Assembly (NCBI GenBank): GCA_030589225.1
Contig: JAUUWD010000056.1
Span: 1 to 8,201, forward strand
Length of the DNA: 8,201 bases
Source: Desulfobacteraceae bacterium
GTDB lineage: Bacteria; Desulfobacterota; DSM-4660; Desulfatiglandales; Desulfatiglandaceae
Direction of reading: 5' to 3'
Position numbers and translations under genes: made by a program. Positions 1 through 7,198 of the stretch are shown in pieces. The notes under the pieces were generated by a model, which was not told where the DNA came from, did not search any database, and was given only the letters and a program-made list of their open reading frames with translations. Positions within the stretch are counted from its first letter, which is position 1. Every line of letters starts with the position of its first letter.

Positions 1-1
1 T

Positions 2-127
2 CGAGGAGATGTCACTTTCCTGATGAACAATCTCTGCGGAAAGTACAGATATACCAAGCAGGGCTCAAAAGAAATCTGCATATACGTCATTGACAATGAT
101 CTGGCCAAGAACTTTGTGACTCCTTAG
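2..127 (+). CDS. C-terminal tail of an unidentified protein (5' end outside the window)
   Basis: This reading frame is open from the left edge for 41 codons and ends in TAG at 125-127. Seen directly: the tail is of mixed polarity, contains GKYRYTKQGSKEICIYVIDN, and ends in FVTP. The other two plus-strand frames are closed by stops at 21-23 and 91-93. The next gene, on the opposite strand, stops only 13 bases away at 141, so the two would converge tightly, which is a normal arrangement for a real gene end. I do not recognise the family, and 41 codons could be open by chance. No terminator hairpin is visible in the short space between the two stops. Confidence 0.4.
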   Translation, partial: RGDVTFLMNNLCGKYRYTKQGSKEICIYVIDNDLAKNFVTP

Positions 128-140
128 AAAACAGCAACCC

Positions 141-836
141 CTAACTCAAAGCCAGGAAGGTATTGGGATCAAGACGGACGCCATTATCAACGATCGCAGG
201 GTTATCGTGGTCTTTTAAAAGATTCAGGAAAACACCTGATGTTCCGGGCTTCAACTCGATAATGATGCTGAAGAGGTCATCGAACTGTTGGCACGGATGA
301 GGTATGCCTCTTTCATTGACCTCAGTAATATGCCTGTGGGAAAGGGCCGAAAACCATACCTCTGCGTCGAATTCCTTTGCAATATCCTTAAAGCCTTCGA
401 ACAAAGTCCTTTCCGCCCTTTCAAAATCAAGGCCATCTACAATAAGCGTATCAGGTCTGAACTCGAGATTTTCTGCCAGGTTCTTGAGACTGATACGGAG
501 ACGCTCTGTCTCAAAGCTCTGTTTTAAGTAGGCAAGAATCATTCTGTTCCTGTCAATAAGTAACCGGATCTCAGATTCATCAGCAATATTTAGGGCCTTG
601 ACAAGATCATAATACATGACGTTGTAATAAGATGTGACCTTTTCAGGACCCTCTTCTAAGGAAATGTGAACCAGTTTCTCCTGACGAAAAATCCTGTCAA
701 AAGCAATATGGATCAGACAGGCAGTCTTGCCCACCCCGGCCCTGGCGATAAGTACGCCTAGATTTCCAGGGCCTAAACTTTTTCGTGAAGACTTCTCCAG
801 GACCTTCAGCGGACTTACTGAAATAAAATCCTTCAT
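141..836 (-). CDS. RecA-like P-loop ATPase of unknown function, coupled to EF-G
   Basis: A 231-residue soluble protein with no signal peptide or membrane segment. A Walker A motif ARAGVGKT lies at residues 31-38, and a Walker B strand TLIVDGLD at 130-137 ends in acidic residues. A SALSHRH segment near 163-169 occupies the place of the strand that follows Walker B in RecA/KaiC-type folds. The phrase [13 protein letters not shown] near 55-67 also resembles the strand after the P-loop in that superfamily, so I infer a single RecA-like ATPase domain. Partner and substrate are unknown. The ATG at 834-836 overlaps the EF-G TGA as ATGA, and an AAGGAG ribosome site lies at 847-852, ten bases upstream, so translation is probably coupled to EF-G. 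I believe similar small ATPases are annotated as hypothetical cytoplasmic proteins in Desulfobacterota, but cannot verify that here. Confidence 0.85.
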   Translation of the reverse strand: MKDFISVSPLKVLEKSSRKSLGPGNLGVLIARAGVGKTACLIHIAFDRIFRQEKLVHISLEEGPEKVTSYYNVMYYDLVKALNIADESEIRLLIDRNRMILAYLKQSFETERLRISLKNLAENLEFRPDTLIVDGLDFERAERTLFEGFKDIAKEFDAEVWFSALSHRHITEVNERGIPHPCQQFDDLFSIIIELKPGTSGVFLNLLKDHDNPAIVDNGVRLDPNTFLALS

Positions 837-2923
837 GATTTCTTTTCTCCTTTTGATCGTTTCTCAGCACTTGACTTTAGCTCTTTTGCTATGGATTCAG
901 GGACCTTTGCATACCTTGAAAACTCCATGGTGAATTCTGCCTTCCCCTGGGTAAGGGATCTCAGCACTGTGGCGTAACCAAACATCTCCGCCAACGGTAC
1001 TTCGGCTTCGACGATGGTAAATGTACCGTCTTCCGTAGAACTTGTGATAAGCCCCCTTCGCTGATTAATGGAAGACAGCACACTTCCCTGATACTCAGAA
1101 GGTGACTCGACCGATACTTTCATAATGGGCTCAAGAATAACCGGTTTGGCTTTCATATAGGCTTGCCTGAAGGCCCCGATGGCCGCCTGCCTAAAGGCCC
1201 TCTCCGATGAGTCCACGCTGTGAGACTGACCATCGTTCACAGTTACCCTCATCCCAAGAACCGGAAATCCCAGAGCTTGCCCCTTTGTGAGACAGGACTG
1301 GAACCCCTTGTCAACAGCAGGCAGGAATTCTGTTGGGATAACACCCCCTTTAACCTGGCTGACAAATTCATAGACCCCCTCATCTGAAGGTTCCATGAAT
1401 CCTGCAACCCGCCCATATTGACCAGAACCACCTGTTTGCTTTTTATGGATATAATCAAAGGATATTCTCCGGGTAATGGCCTCCCGATATGCCACCTGGG
1501 GATTTCCAGTCTCCACCTCAGCGCTAAATTCCCGTCTCATCCGCTCCACATACACATCGAGATGGAGCTCCCCCATACCGGAAACAATTGTTTCACCAGA
1601 CTCCTGATCCACATGGGATCTGAAGGTAGGATCTTCTTTTACAAACCGGTTCAATGCCCTGGACATATTGTTTTGAGCTTTATGATCCTTTGGGTTAATG
1701 GCCAGCGAAATAACTGGTTCAGGCACAAACATTGACGACATGCTGTAATGCAAGCGCCCATCCGTAAAGGTATCGCCTGAATTACAATCCACGCCGAAAA
1801 GTGCGACAATATCTCCTGCATAGGCCCTGGTCAGATCCTCCATTTGACCTGCATGCATCCGAACCAGCCTTCCCACTTTGAGCTTTCTTCGTGTCCTTGT
1901 GATGATAAGATTGTCACCCTTGCCAATGGAGCCTTGATATATCCTGAGATACGTCAACTGTCCGTATGGGGTAACTTCAAGTTTAAAGGCCAATGCGACT
2001 ACCGGCATCTCCGGATCAGTTTTAAGAGATACTTCTTTTTCATCCTGACCCAGATCAAGGGACATATTTTCCACCTCATCAGGTGCGGGGAGGTATTGGT
2101 TTACAGCATCCAGTACAAGCTGAACACCCACATTTTTGTATGCCGATCCTATAAAAACAGGTGTCAGCTTTCTGGAAAGCGTGCCCTCTCTCACTGCTTG
2201 ACAAATCAAATCATCACTTACCCTGTCTTCGAGTATAGCCTCCATCAGGTCATCTGAAAACATGGATGCAGCATCCAGCAGCTCTTCTCTTTGAGCCTGG
2301 GCCTGCTCAAGGATCTCGGCAGGGATTTCTCCCGTTCTAACCTCCTCCCCATTGACTCCTTCGAAATACAGCGCCTTCATTGAAACCAGATCCACAACTC
2401 CGGAGAACTTGTCTTCCAGGCCGATGGGTATCTGCATGAGAACGGCGTTATGGTTCAATTTCCGGCGTAACTGCTCAACGACCTTATAGGGGTCAGCCCC
2501 GGATCGATCACATTTGTTGATAAATGCGATCCGCGGAACCTTGTACCTATTCATCTGCCGATCCACTGTTATGGACTGTGATTGAACACCACCCACGGCA
2601 CAAAGTATCAGAATGGCCCCGTCCATAACCCTGAGTGCACGTTCCACTTCAATAGTAAAATCCACATGTCCGGGGGTATCGATAATGTTTATTCTGTATC
2701 CCTTCCACTCACAATGGGTAGCAGCCGAGGCGATAGTTATTCCCCTCTCTCTTTCCAGTTCCATGGAATCCATGGTGGCCCCAACCCCGTCTTTGCCCTT
2801 GACCTCGTGAATGGCAAAAATGCGTTTGGTGTAGAAGAGGATTCTTTCCGTCAGCGTAGTCTTGCCTGAATCAATGTGGGCACTGATACCTATATTTCTC
2901 AACTTGTTAATGTCATTAACCAT
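833..2923 (-). CDS. fusA: Elongation factor G, spd/mitochondrial EFG1-like type
   Basis: Translational GTPase that moves tRNAs and mRNA through the ribosome after peptide-bond formation; cytoplasmic. From the ATG at 2923 it is 696 residues, the usual EF-G length. GTPase motifs are complete: G1 AHIDSGKTT (15-23), G2 RGIT (60-63), G3 DTPGH (82-86), G4 NKCD (136-139), G5 GSA (259-261). Later domains include GMGELHLD near 450, the domain IV loop [13 protein letters not shown] near 495-506, and [10 protein letters not shown] near 647-656, followed by a lysine-rich tail. Serine in AHIDSGKTT (standard bacterial EF-G has AHIDAGKTT) and the HKKQxGGxGQYG loop match mitochondrial EFG1 and the spdEFG1 group, so I infer that subtype and a translocation role rather than ribosome recycling. 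The ATPase gene overlaps its stop codon. A TTG at 2935 in the same frame is a less likely start. Confidence 0.95.
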   Translation of the reverse strand: MVNDINKLRNIGISAHIDSGKTTLTERILFYTKRIFAIHEVKGKDGVGATMDSMELERERGITIASAATHCEWKGYRINIIDTPGHVDFTIEVERALRVMDGAILILCAVGGVQSQSITVDRQMNRYKVPRIAFINKCDRSGADPYKVVEQLRRKLNHNAVLMQIPIGLEDKFSGVVDLVSMKALYFEGVNGEEVRTGEIPAEILEQAQAQREELLDAASMFSDDLMEAILEDRVSDDLICQAVREGTLSRKLTPVFIGSAYKNVGVQLVLDAVNQYLPAPDEVENMSLDLGQDEKEVSLKTDPEMPVVALAFKLEVTPYGQLTYLRIYQGSIGKGDNLIITRTRRKLKVGRLVRMHAGQMEDLTRAYAGDIVALFGVDCNSGDTFTDGRLHYSMSSMFVPEPVISLAINPKDHKAQNNMSRALNRFVKEDPTFRSHVDQESGETIVSGMGELHLDVYVERMRREFSAEVETGNPQVAYREAITRRISFDYIHKKQTGGSGQYGRVAGFMEPSDEGVYEFVSQVKGGVIPTEFLPAVDKGFQSCLTKGQALGFPVLGMRVTVNDGQSHSVDSSERAFRQAAIGAFRQAYMKAKPVILEPIMKVSVESPSEYQGSVLSSINQRRGLITSSTEDGTFTIVEAEVPLAEMFGYATVLRSLTQGKAEFTMEFSRYAKVPESIAKELKSSAEKRSKGEKKS

Positions 2924-2929
2924 CAAAAA

Positions 2930-2933
2930 CTCC
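2930..2933 (-). promoter_or_regulatory. Ribosome binding site deciding the EF-G start
   Basis: GGAG on the minus strand lies six bases before the ATG at 2921-2923. It overlaps the alternative in-frame TTG at 2933-2935, which has no comparable site at the right distance. The protein therefore most likely begins MVNDINKL. Confidence 0.7.
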
Positions 2934-2946
2934 AAATATCAAAATG

Positions 2947-2981
2947 AAAAAAAGAGGATTCATAAAAACAAACCCTCTTTT
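2947..2981 (-). terminator. Terminator-like hairpin just upstream of EF-G
   Basis: Read on the minus strand, GAGGGTT (2971-2977) pairs with AATCCTC (2954-2960) across a ten-base loop. It has seven pairs including one G-U, is extended by four A-U pairs, and ends in a run of seven T (2953-2947). On the plus strand the wobble becomes an A-C mismatch, so the structure favours minus-strand transcripts. It could end etfBA read-through, but it finishes only about 14 bases before the EF-G ribosome site, so it may instead be a leader structure. Confidence 0.5.
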
Positions 2982-2983
2982 AT

Positions 2984-3012
2984 GTAATACAGAATTATTT
3001 AAAATATCACAA
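2984..3012 (-). promoter_or_regulatory. Candidate promoter for the EF-G / ATPase unit
   Basis: A TTGTGA -35-like hexamer (3007-3012) is 17 bases from a TATTAC -10-like hexamer (2984-2989); each matches four of six consensus positions. Initiation would fall near 2977, at the first stem base of the hairpin, so the mRNA would start with that stem-loop. The region is very AT-rich, so chance matches are likely. Confidence 0.25.
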
Positions 3013-3086
3013 CTTCAAAACAGAAACACCCAGGGAAACGTCAAAGTAGAATGTAACTTGGCCAAATAGATATATTTTCAAGACGA

Positions 3087-3262
3087 CTAAATCCGAAATC
3101 CGAATATCGAAATACGAAACAATATCAAAATTCTAATATCAAATGACCAAAACATTTCGGGAACTTATACAAAATTTACAGGATATTGACATGTTTTGTA
3201 TTTGGGATTTATGTCATTAGTATTTGTTTCGGATTTCGGATTTCGAGCTTCGAATTTTATAA
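3087..3262. repeat. Long imperfect palindrome built of TTTCGGAT-type heptamers
   Basis: The left arm begins with tandem ATCCGAA units (about 3090-3105) and continues to AATACGAAAC (3111-3120). The right arm holds the reverse complement, GTTTCGGATTTCGGATTTCG (3226-3245). When the arms are folded together, the CGAAA-rich outer part matches at about 19 of 26 positions and the inner part at about 18 of 35, ending in a shared CAAAACAT (around 3147-3155) / ATGTTTTG (3191-3198). The centre is a spacer of about 35 bases. No open reading frame is present. This looks like a non-coding dispersed intergenic repeat; I recall similar elements in Desulfobacterota and related genomes. It may also fold in RNA and end the etfA transcript. 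Boundaries are approximate. Confidence 0.6.
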
Positions 3263-3337
3263 AATCAAATAAGCAAATAAACTCTATTCATTCAACGTGT
3301 TATCTCTTTAAATGACTTAACCCTGCAGAAACACCTT

Positions 3338-4312
3338 TTAACCTTCTTTTAATTGTTCTTTAAGCGCATCAGCGACCTTAAAGAGGTCATCCACAACACC
3401 ATAGTCAGCAACCCTGAATATGGGGGCCTTCTTGTCTTTGTTGATGGCAATCACTGTGCCTGCACCGGTAATTCCTGCCAGGTGCTGAAATGCACCACTA
3501 ATACCAAAGGCAAGATAGACCTTTGGTTTGACAGACTTGCCTGATGTGCCTACCTGGTAGTACTTGGGCAGCCAGTTTTTGTCTACAACGGGCCGGGAAC
3601 AGGCCAGCACCCCTCCCATACGCTCTGCCAATTCCTTCATAGCCTGGACATTCTCTGCTTCTCCTATACCCCTTCCAACGGATACCAACAGGTCTGCCTG
3701 CGTTATGTCTACATCTCCTGCTCCACTGTCTATAAATTCTATGAATTTCTTACGCATCTCAGGTAGATCCCCTGGAAGATCCTTTTTGATCACCCCGCCA
3801 TTCTTCTCTTCTATTGTCTCGGGCGGCTGAAATGAACCAGGCCTTACCGTTACTATATATCCATCAGATTCCTTAAAAGACATCTTTGAAAAGACCTTCC
3901 CACTGTATATCTGACGAATCACCTTGGGATGGCCATCCTCTATCAGGATATCCACACAGTCCGTCGCAAGGGGATATCCGGTCTTGATTGAAAGTGAAGG
4001 CGCAAGATCCATACCCCATGAACTGTGCCCTATTAGCGTTATAAAGGGACGGGTCTCCTCAATAAGACCATTTAATACCTCTTTGTACAGATCAGCACTA
4101 AAATTCTTTAGTCGATCATCTTCATAATAAATCACATTGTCAGATCTTTTTGCAACCTCATCTATAAACTGCTCTTCCTTGCCTCCCAGAACTACTGCTG
4201 TCAGTGTATGAGAAAATTCCTTACATAATTCACCAGCCTTAAAGAGCATCTCAAATGTGATGTCCCTTACCTCTCCTTGTCTGTGCTCAACAACAACCAG
4301 TATCTCGCCCAT
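3338..4312 (-). CDS. etfA: Electron transfer flavoprotein alpha subunit
   Basis: FAD-binding subunit of the heterodimeric electron carrier that takes electrons from acyl-CoA dehydrogenases; cytoplasmic. It has 324 residues, normal for EtfA without an extra ferredoxin domain. The N-terminal ETF domain runs to about 180. The C-terminal FAD domain shows SRPVVD (239-244), QVGTSGK (253-259), GISGAFQHLAG (270-280), INKD (290-293) and PIFRVADYGVVDDL (297-310). Arg240 matches the flavin-contacting Arg of human ETF alpha. QVGTSGK replaces the common QVGQTGK, so Ser257 stands where human Thr266 contacts the flavin. The ATG directly follows the etfB TAA with no base between, so the two subunits are probably made in step. 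After the TAA at 3338-3340 no canonical terminator follows at once. Whether it bifurcates electrons cannot be judged confidently; linkage to a dehydrogenase favours ordinary beta-oxidation. Confidence 0.95.
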   Translation of the reverse strand: MGEILVVVEHRQGEVRDITFEMLFKAGELCKEFSHTLTAVVLGGKEEQFIDEVAKRSDNVIYYEDDRLKNFSADLYKEVLNGLIEETRPFITLIGHSSWGMDLAPSLSIKTGYPLATDCVDILIEDGHPKVIRQIYSGKVFSKMSFKESDGYIVTVRPGSFQPPETIEEKNGGVIKKDLPGDLPEMRKKFIEFIDSGAGDVDITQADLLVSVGRGIGEAENVQAMKELAERMGGVLACSRPVVDKNWLPKYYQVGTSGKSVKPKVYLAFGISGAFQHLAGITGAGTVIAINKDKKAPIFRVADYGVVDDLFKVADALKEQLKEG

Positions 4313-5092
4313 TTATACACTCACCCCCTTTTCCTTTAGAATTCGTAGTATCGCTTCCGCTACATTAGATGGGTCTCCTTCTATCATCTCCGCTCCCTCA
4401 GTCTCTGGTGGAAGGAAATATTCCTCTATTATCGTCTGCCGAACAAGCTCTTCATCACTAAGGCCTATGTCCTCTACCTTTACCACATTGAGCTCTTTCT
4501 TGCCTGCCTTCCTAATTCCCATAATAGATACATATCTGGGCTCATTTATCCCGGTCTGGATGCTCAACAGGGCCGGAAGCTTGATCTTTGATACTTCATC
4601 CAGCCCCCCCTCCAGCTCCACATTTATAGTCGCCTCGCTTCCCTCAGCCTCAAAACCGGTCACTACCGCTGAATGGGCAAGACCAAGTTTTTCAGCTAAC
4701 ATGATCCCTACCATGCCAAAATTATCATCATCAGCCTGAACCCCTGTGAGCACGAGATCATATTCAAGCCCCTTTATCACCTGGGCAAGGATGTTTGAAA
4801 TTAGAAAACCATCTAACTCCAGTTCCCCTGGTTCAATCCTTATGGCCTTGTCAGCTCCCATAGCAAGAGCACGCCTCAGGACATCTTCATCGTCTTCATC
4901 CCCTACTGTTATGACAGTAACCGTGCCACCAAGCTTCTCTTTAAGAATAACCGATTCCTCAATTGCATAGTTGTCCCAGTCATTTACCACATAGGCCAGG
5001 GCATCCTTCTTGATGTCCTTGCCACTATCGTCAATCTCTAAATCAACCTCCTGCGTCATGGGAATCCTCTTTACACATATTATTATGTCCAT
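4313..5092 (-). CDS. etfB: Electron transfer flavoprotein beta subunit
   Basis: Nucleotide-binding partner of EtfA, carrying AMP (or a second FAD in bifurcating forms). It has 259 residues, the usual length. It starts MDIIICVKRIPMTQEVDL, a typical EtfB opening, and has VNDWDNYAIEESVILKE (36-52), the nucleotide-binding segment DLVLTGVQADDDNFGMVG (112-129), and the EtfB signature INEPRYVSIMGIRKAGKKEL (182-201). The DDD sequence after GVQA differs from the GVQAIDGDTAQVG pattern I associate with bifurcating ETFs; this suggests, but does not prove, a non-bifurcating protein. The ATG at 5090-5092 has a strong GGGAGGAG site at 5099-5106. The gene ends TAA immediately before the etfA ATG. The DNA in front is the remnant of an acyl-CoA dehydrogenase, which contains the best promoter candidate for this pair. 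Confidence 0.95.
   Translation of the reverse strand: MDIIICVKRIPMTQEVDLEIDDSGKDIKKDALAYVVNDWDNYAIEESVILKEKLGGTVTVITVGDEDDEDVLRRALAMGADKAIRIEPGELELDGFLISNILAQVIKGLEYDLVLTGVQADDDNFGMVGIMLAEKLGLAHSAVVTGFEAEGSEATINVELEGGLDEVSKIKLPALLSIQTGINEPRYVSIMGIRKAGKKELNVVKVEDIGLSDEELVRQTIIEEYFLPPETEGAEMIEGDPSNVAEAILRILKEKGVSV
4319..4326 (-). promoter_or_regulatory. Ribosome binding site of etfA inside the end of etfB
   Basis: GGGGGTGA, read on the minus strand, lies in the last codons of etfB about six bases before the etfA ATG (4310-4312). Because stop and start abut exactly, etfA translation probably depends partly on ribosomes finishing etfB. Confidence 0.55.
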
Positions 5093-5121
5093 CTATTACT
5101 CCTCCCGTGATGTTGCTGCAT

Positions 5122-5325
5122 TTATCTCTTTGTCAAATGATAGCTTGCAGTAGGGATAACACTATCCGCAATTTCTCTTCTCAGGTCAATACAATTTATC
5201 GGTGTATAGCGAGCCAATTTTTTTAGCGCCATTAACTGGGTCTTGAGTTCTTCTCCTTCAGATATGGCTGCAAAAATCTGTTTTGCCATCAGGTCTATCT
5301 TGGGGAATACATCGTTTATAACGAA
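5122..5325 (-). pseudogene. C-terminal remnant of a second acyl-CoA dehydrogenase
   Basis: The roughly 67 codons before the stop at 5122-5124 encode a clear relative of the C-terminal extension of the neighbouring dehydrogenase. Aligned by eye without gaps to its residues 531-592, about 30 of 62 positions are identical, including PKI, AKQI, TQL, KKLARY and ADxVI. No catalytic domain precedes it: homology stops at about 5325, at the edge of an intrinsic terminator, and the full dehydrogenase gene ends 60 bases beyond. The frame can be opened further to an ATG at 5370, but those 15 codons lie across the terminator hairpin and have no dehydrogenase similarity. At roughly 48% identity it comes from an old, distinct paralogue rather than a fresh duplication. 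I infer an internal deletion that removed most of a gene once placed ahead of etfBA. A small expressed domain protein is a less likely alternative. Confidence 0.75.
5161..5189 (-). promoter_or_regulatory. Candidate promoter for etfBA inside the remnant
   Basis: TTGACC (5184-5189, five of six consensus bases) and GATAGT (5161-5166, four of six) are separated by 17 bases on the minus strand. Initiation near 5154 would give a leader of about 60 bases before the etfB ATG. It lies downstream of the strong terminator at 5327-5360, where a new promoter would be needed. Confidence 0.35.
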
Positions 5326-5326
5326 T

Positions 5327-5360
5327 AAAAAAGAGGGTCTGCAACAACAGGCCCTCTTTT
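5327..5360 (-). terminator. Intrinsic terminator of the acyl-CoA dehydrogenase unit
   Basis: Read on the minus strand, GAGGGCCTG (5356-5348) pairs with CAGACCCTC (5341-5333), nine pairs including one G-U, around a TTGTTG loop. Four A-U pairs extend the stem and a run of six T follows (5332-5327). It begins about 25 bases after the dehydrogenase stop codon, the classic arrangement, and separates that gene from etfBA. The plus-strand T-run is shorter. Confidence 0.85.
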
Positions 5361-5384
5361 CCTTATACACAAATAGTGAATGTT

Positions 5385-7169
5385 TTAGAAGGGATATGAT
5401 TCCAGTTCAATAACCCTGTCGGCAACAGCCCTCTTAAGGGAAACAGTATCAATGGGCTGGTAACGTGCCAGTTTTTTTACTCCTGCAAGTTGGGTACGAA
5501 GCATATCGCCTTCTTCCACATAGGCCAGAATCTGCTTGGCCCATGTTTCAATCTTGGGGATATTCTCATCAACATACACCTTTACCGCAGCAATCTGGTA
5601 TTTTGCCTTTTCTTCACCCTCTTTTGAAATCATTTTGAGTGTTCTTAAAAGACCGCTTTCCATTGCAAATATTTCGATCACAATGTCTGCGATCTTTGCC
5701 ATGACCTCCTGTTCCTTTGCCAGATCCTGCTGGAATTTCTGGGCAGACACCCCAGCAACCATAAGGGCGATTTTCTTACTCATCTTAACGATGTGTTCCT
5801 GAAGTGCGAGGGGAGTATCAGGCAGCTGCACCGACAGGGGCGAATAGCTCATTAGCTCCCCGGCAATTGCCTTGGCGGCCGGGAACAAGTTCAGGCGGCC
5901 TTGCATGGCCCTTCGCATCATGGTACCAGGCACCAGCATTCTGTTGATCTCATTTGTCCCTTCCCAGATCTTGTTAATTCTGGAGTCACGGTAATATCGT
6001 TCCGCCGGATACTCGGAACAGAACCCATATCCTCCCAAAATCTGCACATATTCATCAACACAGTAATCGAGGATCTCCGAGCCATACACCTTGGTTATGG
6101 AACATTCAGCAGCATATTCCTCAATAGCCTTGGCATTTTCAGCACCACTCTTCTTGTCCTCATCGTCCAATGTACCCAGTTTATCGTCAAACATGCCTGC
6201 GAGACGATACATCATGCTGTCGCTCATATAGGTGCGGATCGCCATGTCAGCCAGTTTGGTCTTGATCATGCCAAAGGAGCTGATAGGAACTTTAAATTGG
6301 GTACGGCCATTGGCGTACTTAACAGAATTTGTCACGCATATCTTGCATCCCCCCACCGCACCAGCGCCTAATTTCCACCTACCGATGTTCAATATATTAA
6401 ATGCGATCTTATGCCCTTTGCCGATTTCAAAAAGGACATTCTCAACCGGTACCTTGGCGTCTTCCAGGATCACCGGACGGGTTGAAGACCCATGCACTCC
6501 CATTTTTTTCTCTTCTGCACCCGTGGAAACGCCGGGAAAATCTTTTTCCACAATAAAACCGGTGAATTTTTCTCCGTCCACCTTGGCATACACAATAAAG
6601 CTGCTGGCCCAACCTGCGTTGGTAATAAACATCTTCTCCCCGTTCAGGATATAGTATTTTCCGTCATCGGAAAGCACGGCTTTTGTCTTGGCATTCAGGG
6701 CATCTGAGCCTGCACCCGATTCAGTCAGGCAGTATGCACCACACCACTCGCCAGATGCCAGTTTGGGCAGATACTTTTTCTTCTGTTCCTCAGTTCCAAA
6801 ATACACGATCGGAAGACTTCCAATCCCAGTATGGGCCCCATGAACCACGGCAAAGGAACCAGCAGGTGCTATAGCCTCGGTCACAACCGTTGTGCTGACC
6901 TTGTCCAGCCCCAACCCGCCGTATTCCTCGGGGACATCCGTTCCAAGGAGCCCCAGTTCTCCTGCCTTGGCAAGAATATCCAGGGTCAGATCATGATCCT
7001 TTTCCTCAAGCTTATCAATATTAGGTTCAACCTCTTTGGTCACAAAATCCCTGGCGGTTTCATAGATCATCTTGTGTTCATCCGTGAAATCTTCGGGCGT
7101 AAACACATCATCAGGGGCCGCATCTGTGATCAAAAACTCCCCACCTGAAAAAATCTTCCTATCAGCCAT
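5385..7169 (-). CDS. Acyl-CoA dehydrogenase, long form with C-terminal extension
   Basis: FAD enzyme for the first step of beta-oxidation, acyl-CoA to trans-2-enoyl-CoA, passing electrons to ETF. It has 594 residues, about 200 longer than short/medium-chain enzymes and close to Bacillus FadE and VLCAD-like proteins, so a long-chain substrate is likely but not shown. Order: N-terminal helical domain (about 25-145); middle beta domain with YCLTESGAGSDA (146-157) and FITNAG (181-186); C-terminal helical domain with GGYGFCSEYPAERYYRD (379-395) and IWEGTNEI (401-408), where Glu403 is the expected catalytic base; then an extra helical region (about 430-594). No signal peptide or membrane segment is seen. 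Start: ATG at 7167-7169 with AAGGAGTG (7175-7182) five bases upstream. A promoter candidate lies in the 61-base gap after the thiolase gene, and a strong terminator follows the stop, so it may be a monocistronic unit or the end of a thiolase operon. Confidence 0.95.
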   Translation of the reverse strand: MADRKIFSGGEFLITDAAPDDVFTPEDFTDEHKMIYETARDFVTKEVEPNIDKLEEKDHDLTLDILAKAGELGLLGTDVPEEYGGLGLDKVSTTVVTEAIAPAGSFAVVHGAHTGIGSLPIVYFGTEEQKKKYLPKLASGEWCGAYCLTESGAGSDALNAKTKAVLSDDGKYYILNGEKMFITNAGWASSFIVYAKVDGEKFTGFIVEKDFPGVSTGAEEKKMGVHGSSTRPVILEDAKVPVENVLFEIGKGHKIAFNILNIGRWKLGAGAVGGCKICVTNSVKYANGRTQFKVPISSFGMIKTKLADMAIRTYMSDSMMYRLAGMFDDKLGTLDDEDKKSGAENAKAIEEYAAECSITKVYGSEILDYCVDEYVQILGGYGFCSEYPAERYYRDSRINKIWEGTNEINRMLVPGTMMRRAMQGRLNLFPAAKAIAGELMSYSPLSVQLPDTPLALQEHIVKMSKKIALMVAGVSAQKFQQDLAKEQEVMAKIADIVIEIFAMESGLLRTLKMISKEGEEKAKYQIAAVKVYVDENIPKIETWAKQILAYVEEGDMLRTQLAGVKKLARYQPIDTVSLKRAVADRVIELESYPF

Positions 7170-7198
7170 TTTTTCACTCCTTTTTCGATTTTCGATTA

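Larger units (their letters stand above)
2936..3337. other. AT-rich intergenic region between etfA and EF-G
   Basis: About 400 bases with no credible gene. From the etfA side it contains roughly 75 bases without recognisable structure, then a long imperfect palindrome with TTTCGGAT-type heptamers (3087-3262), then AT-rich DNA with a weak promoter candidate (2984-3012), and finally a terminator-like hairpin (2947-2981) just ahead of the EF-G ribosome site. No tRNA or known riboswitch was recognised. Confidence 0.7.

Noticed and set aside
2924..2935. In-frame TTG at 2935 as the EF-G start, giving 700 residues
   Set aside because: The TTG overlaps the GGAG site that serves the ATG at 2923 and has no site of its own; family proteins begin close to the MVNDINKL point.
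3087..3262. CRISPR array or transposable element with its own gene
   Set aside because: The repeated units are short heptamers arranged as one palindrome without regular spacers, and no transposase-like frame is present.
4257..4739. Open plus-strand frame of 160 codons antisense to etfB/etfA
   Set aside because: A serine/proline-rich shadow of well-conserved ETF coding sequence.
3338..5092. EtfAB as an electron-bifurcating complex
   Set aside because: EtfA has no ferredoxin domain, the EtfB segment GVQADDDNFGMVG differs from the bifurcating pattern as I know it, and no ferredoxin or NAD-linked partner gene is adjacent; the evidence is insufficient to claim bifurcation.
5107..5136. Perfect TTGACA at 5131-5136 as the etfB promoter
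   Set aside because: No acceptable -10 hexamer lies 15-18 bases away, and initiation would fall inside the ribosome binding site at 5099-5106.
5326..5370. ATG at 5370 as the start of an 82-residue gene
   Set aside because: The first 15 codons are the terminator hairpin itself (KEKRACCCRPS) and have no similarity to the dehydrogenase; no convincing ribosome site precedes it.
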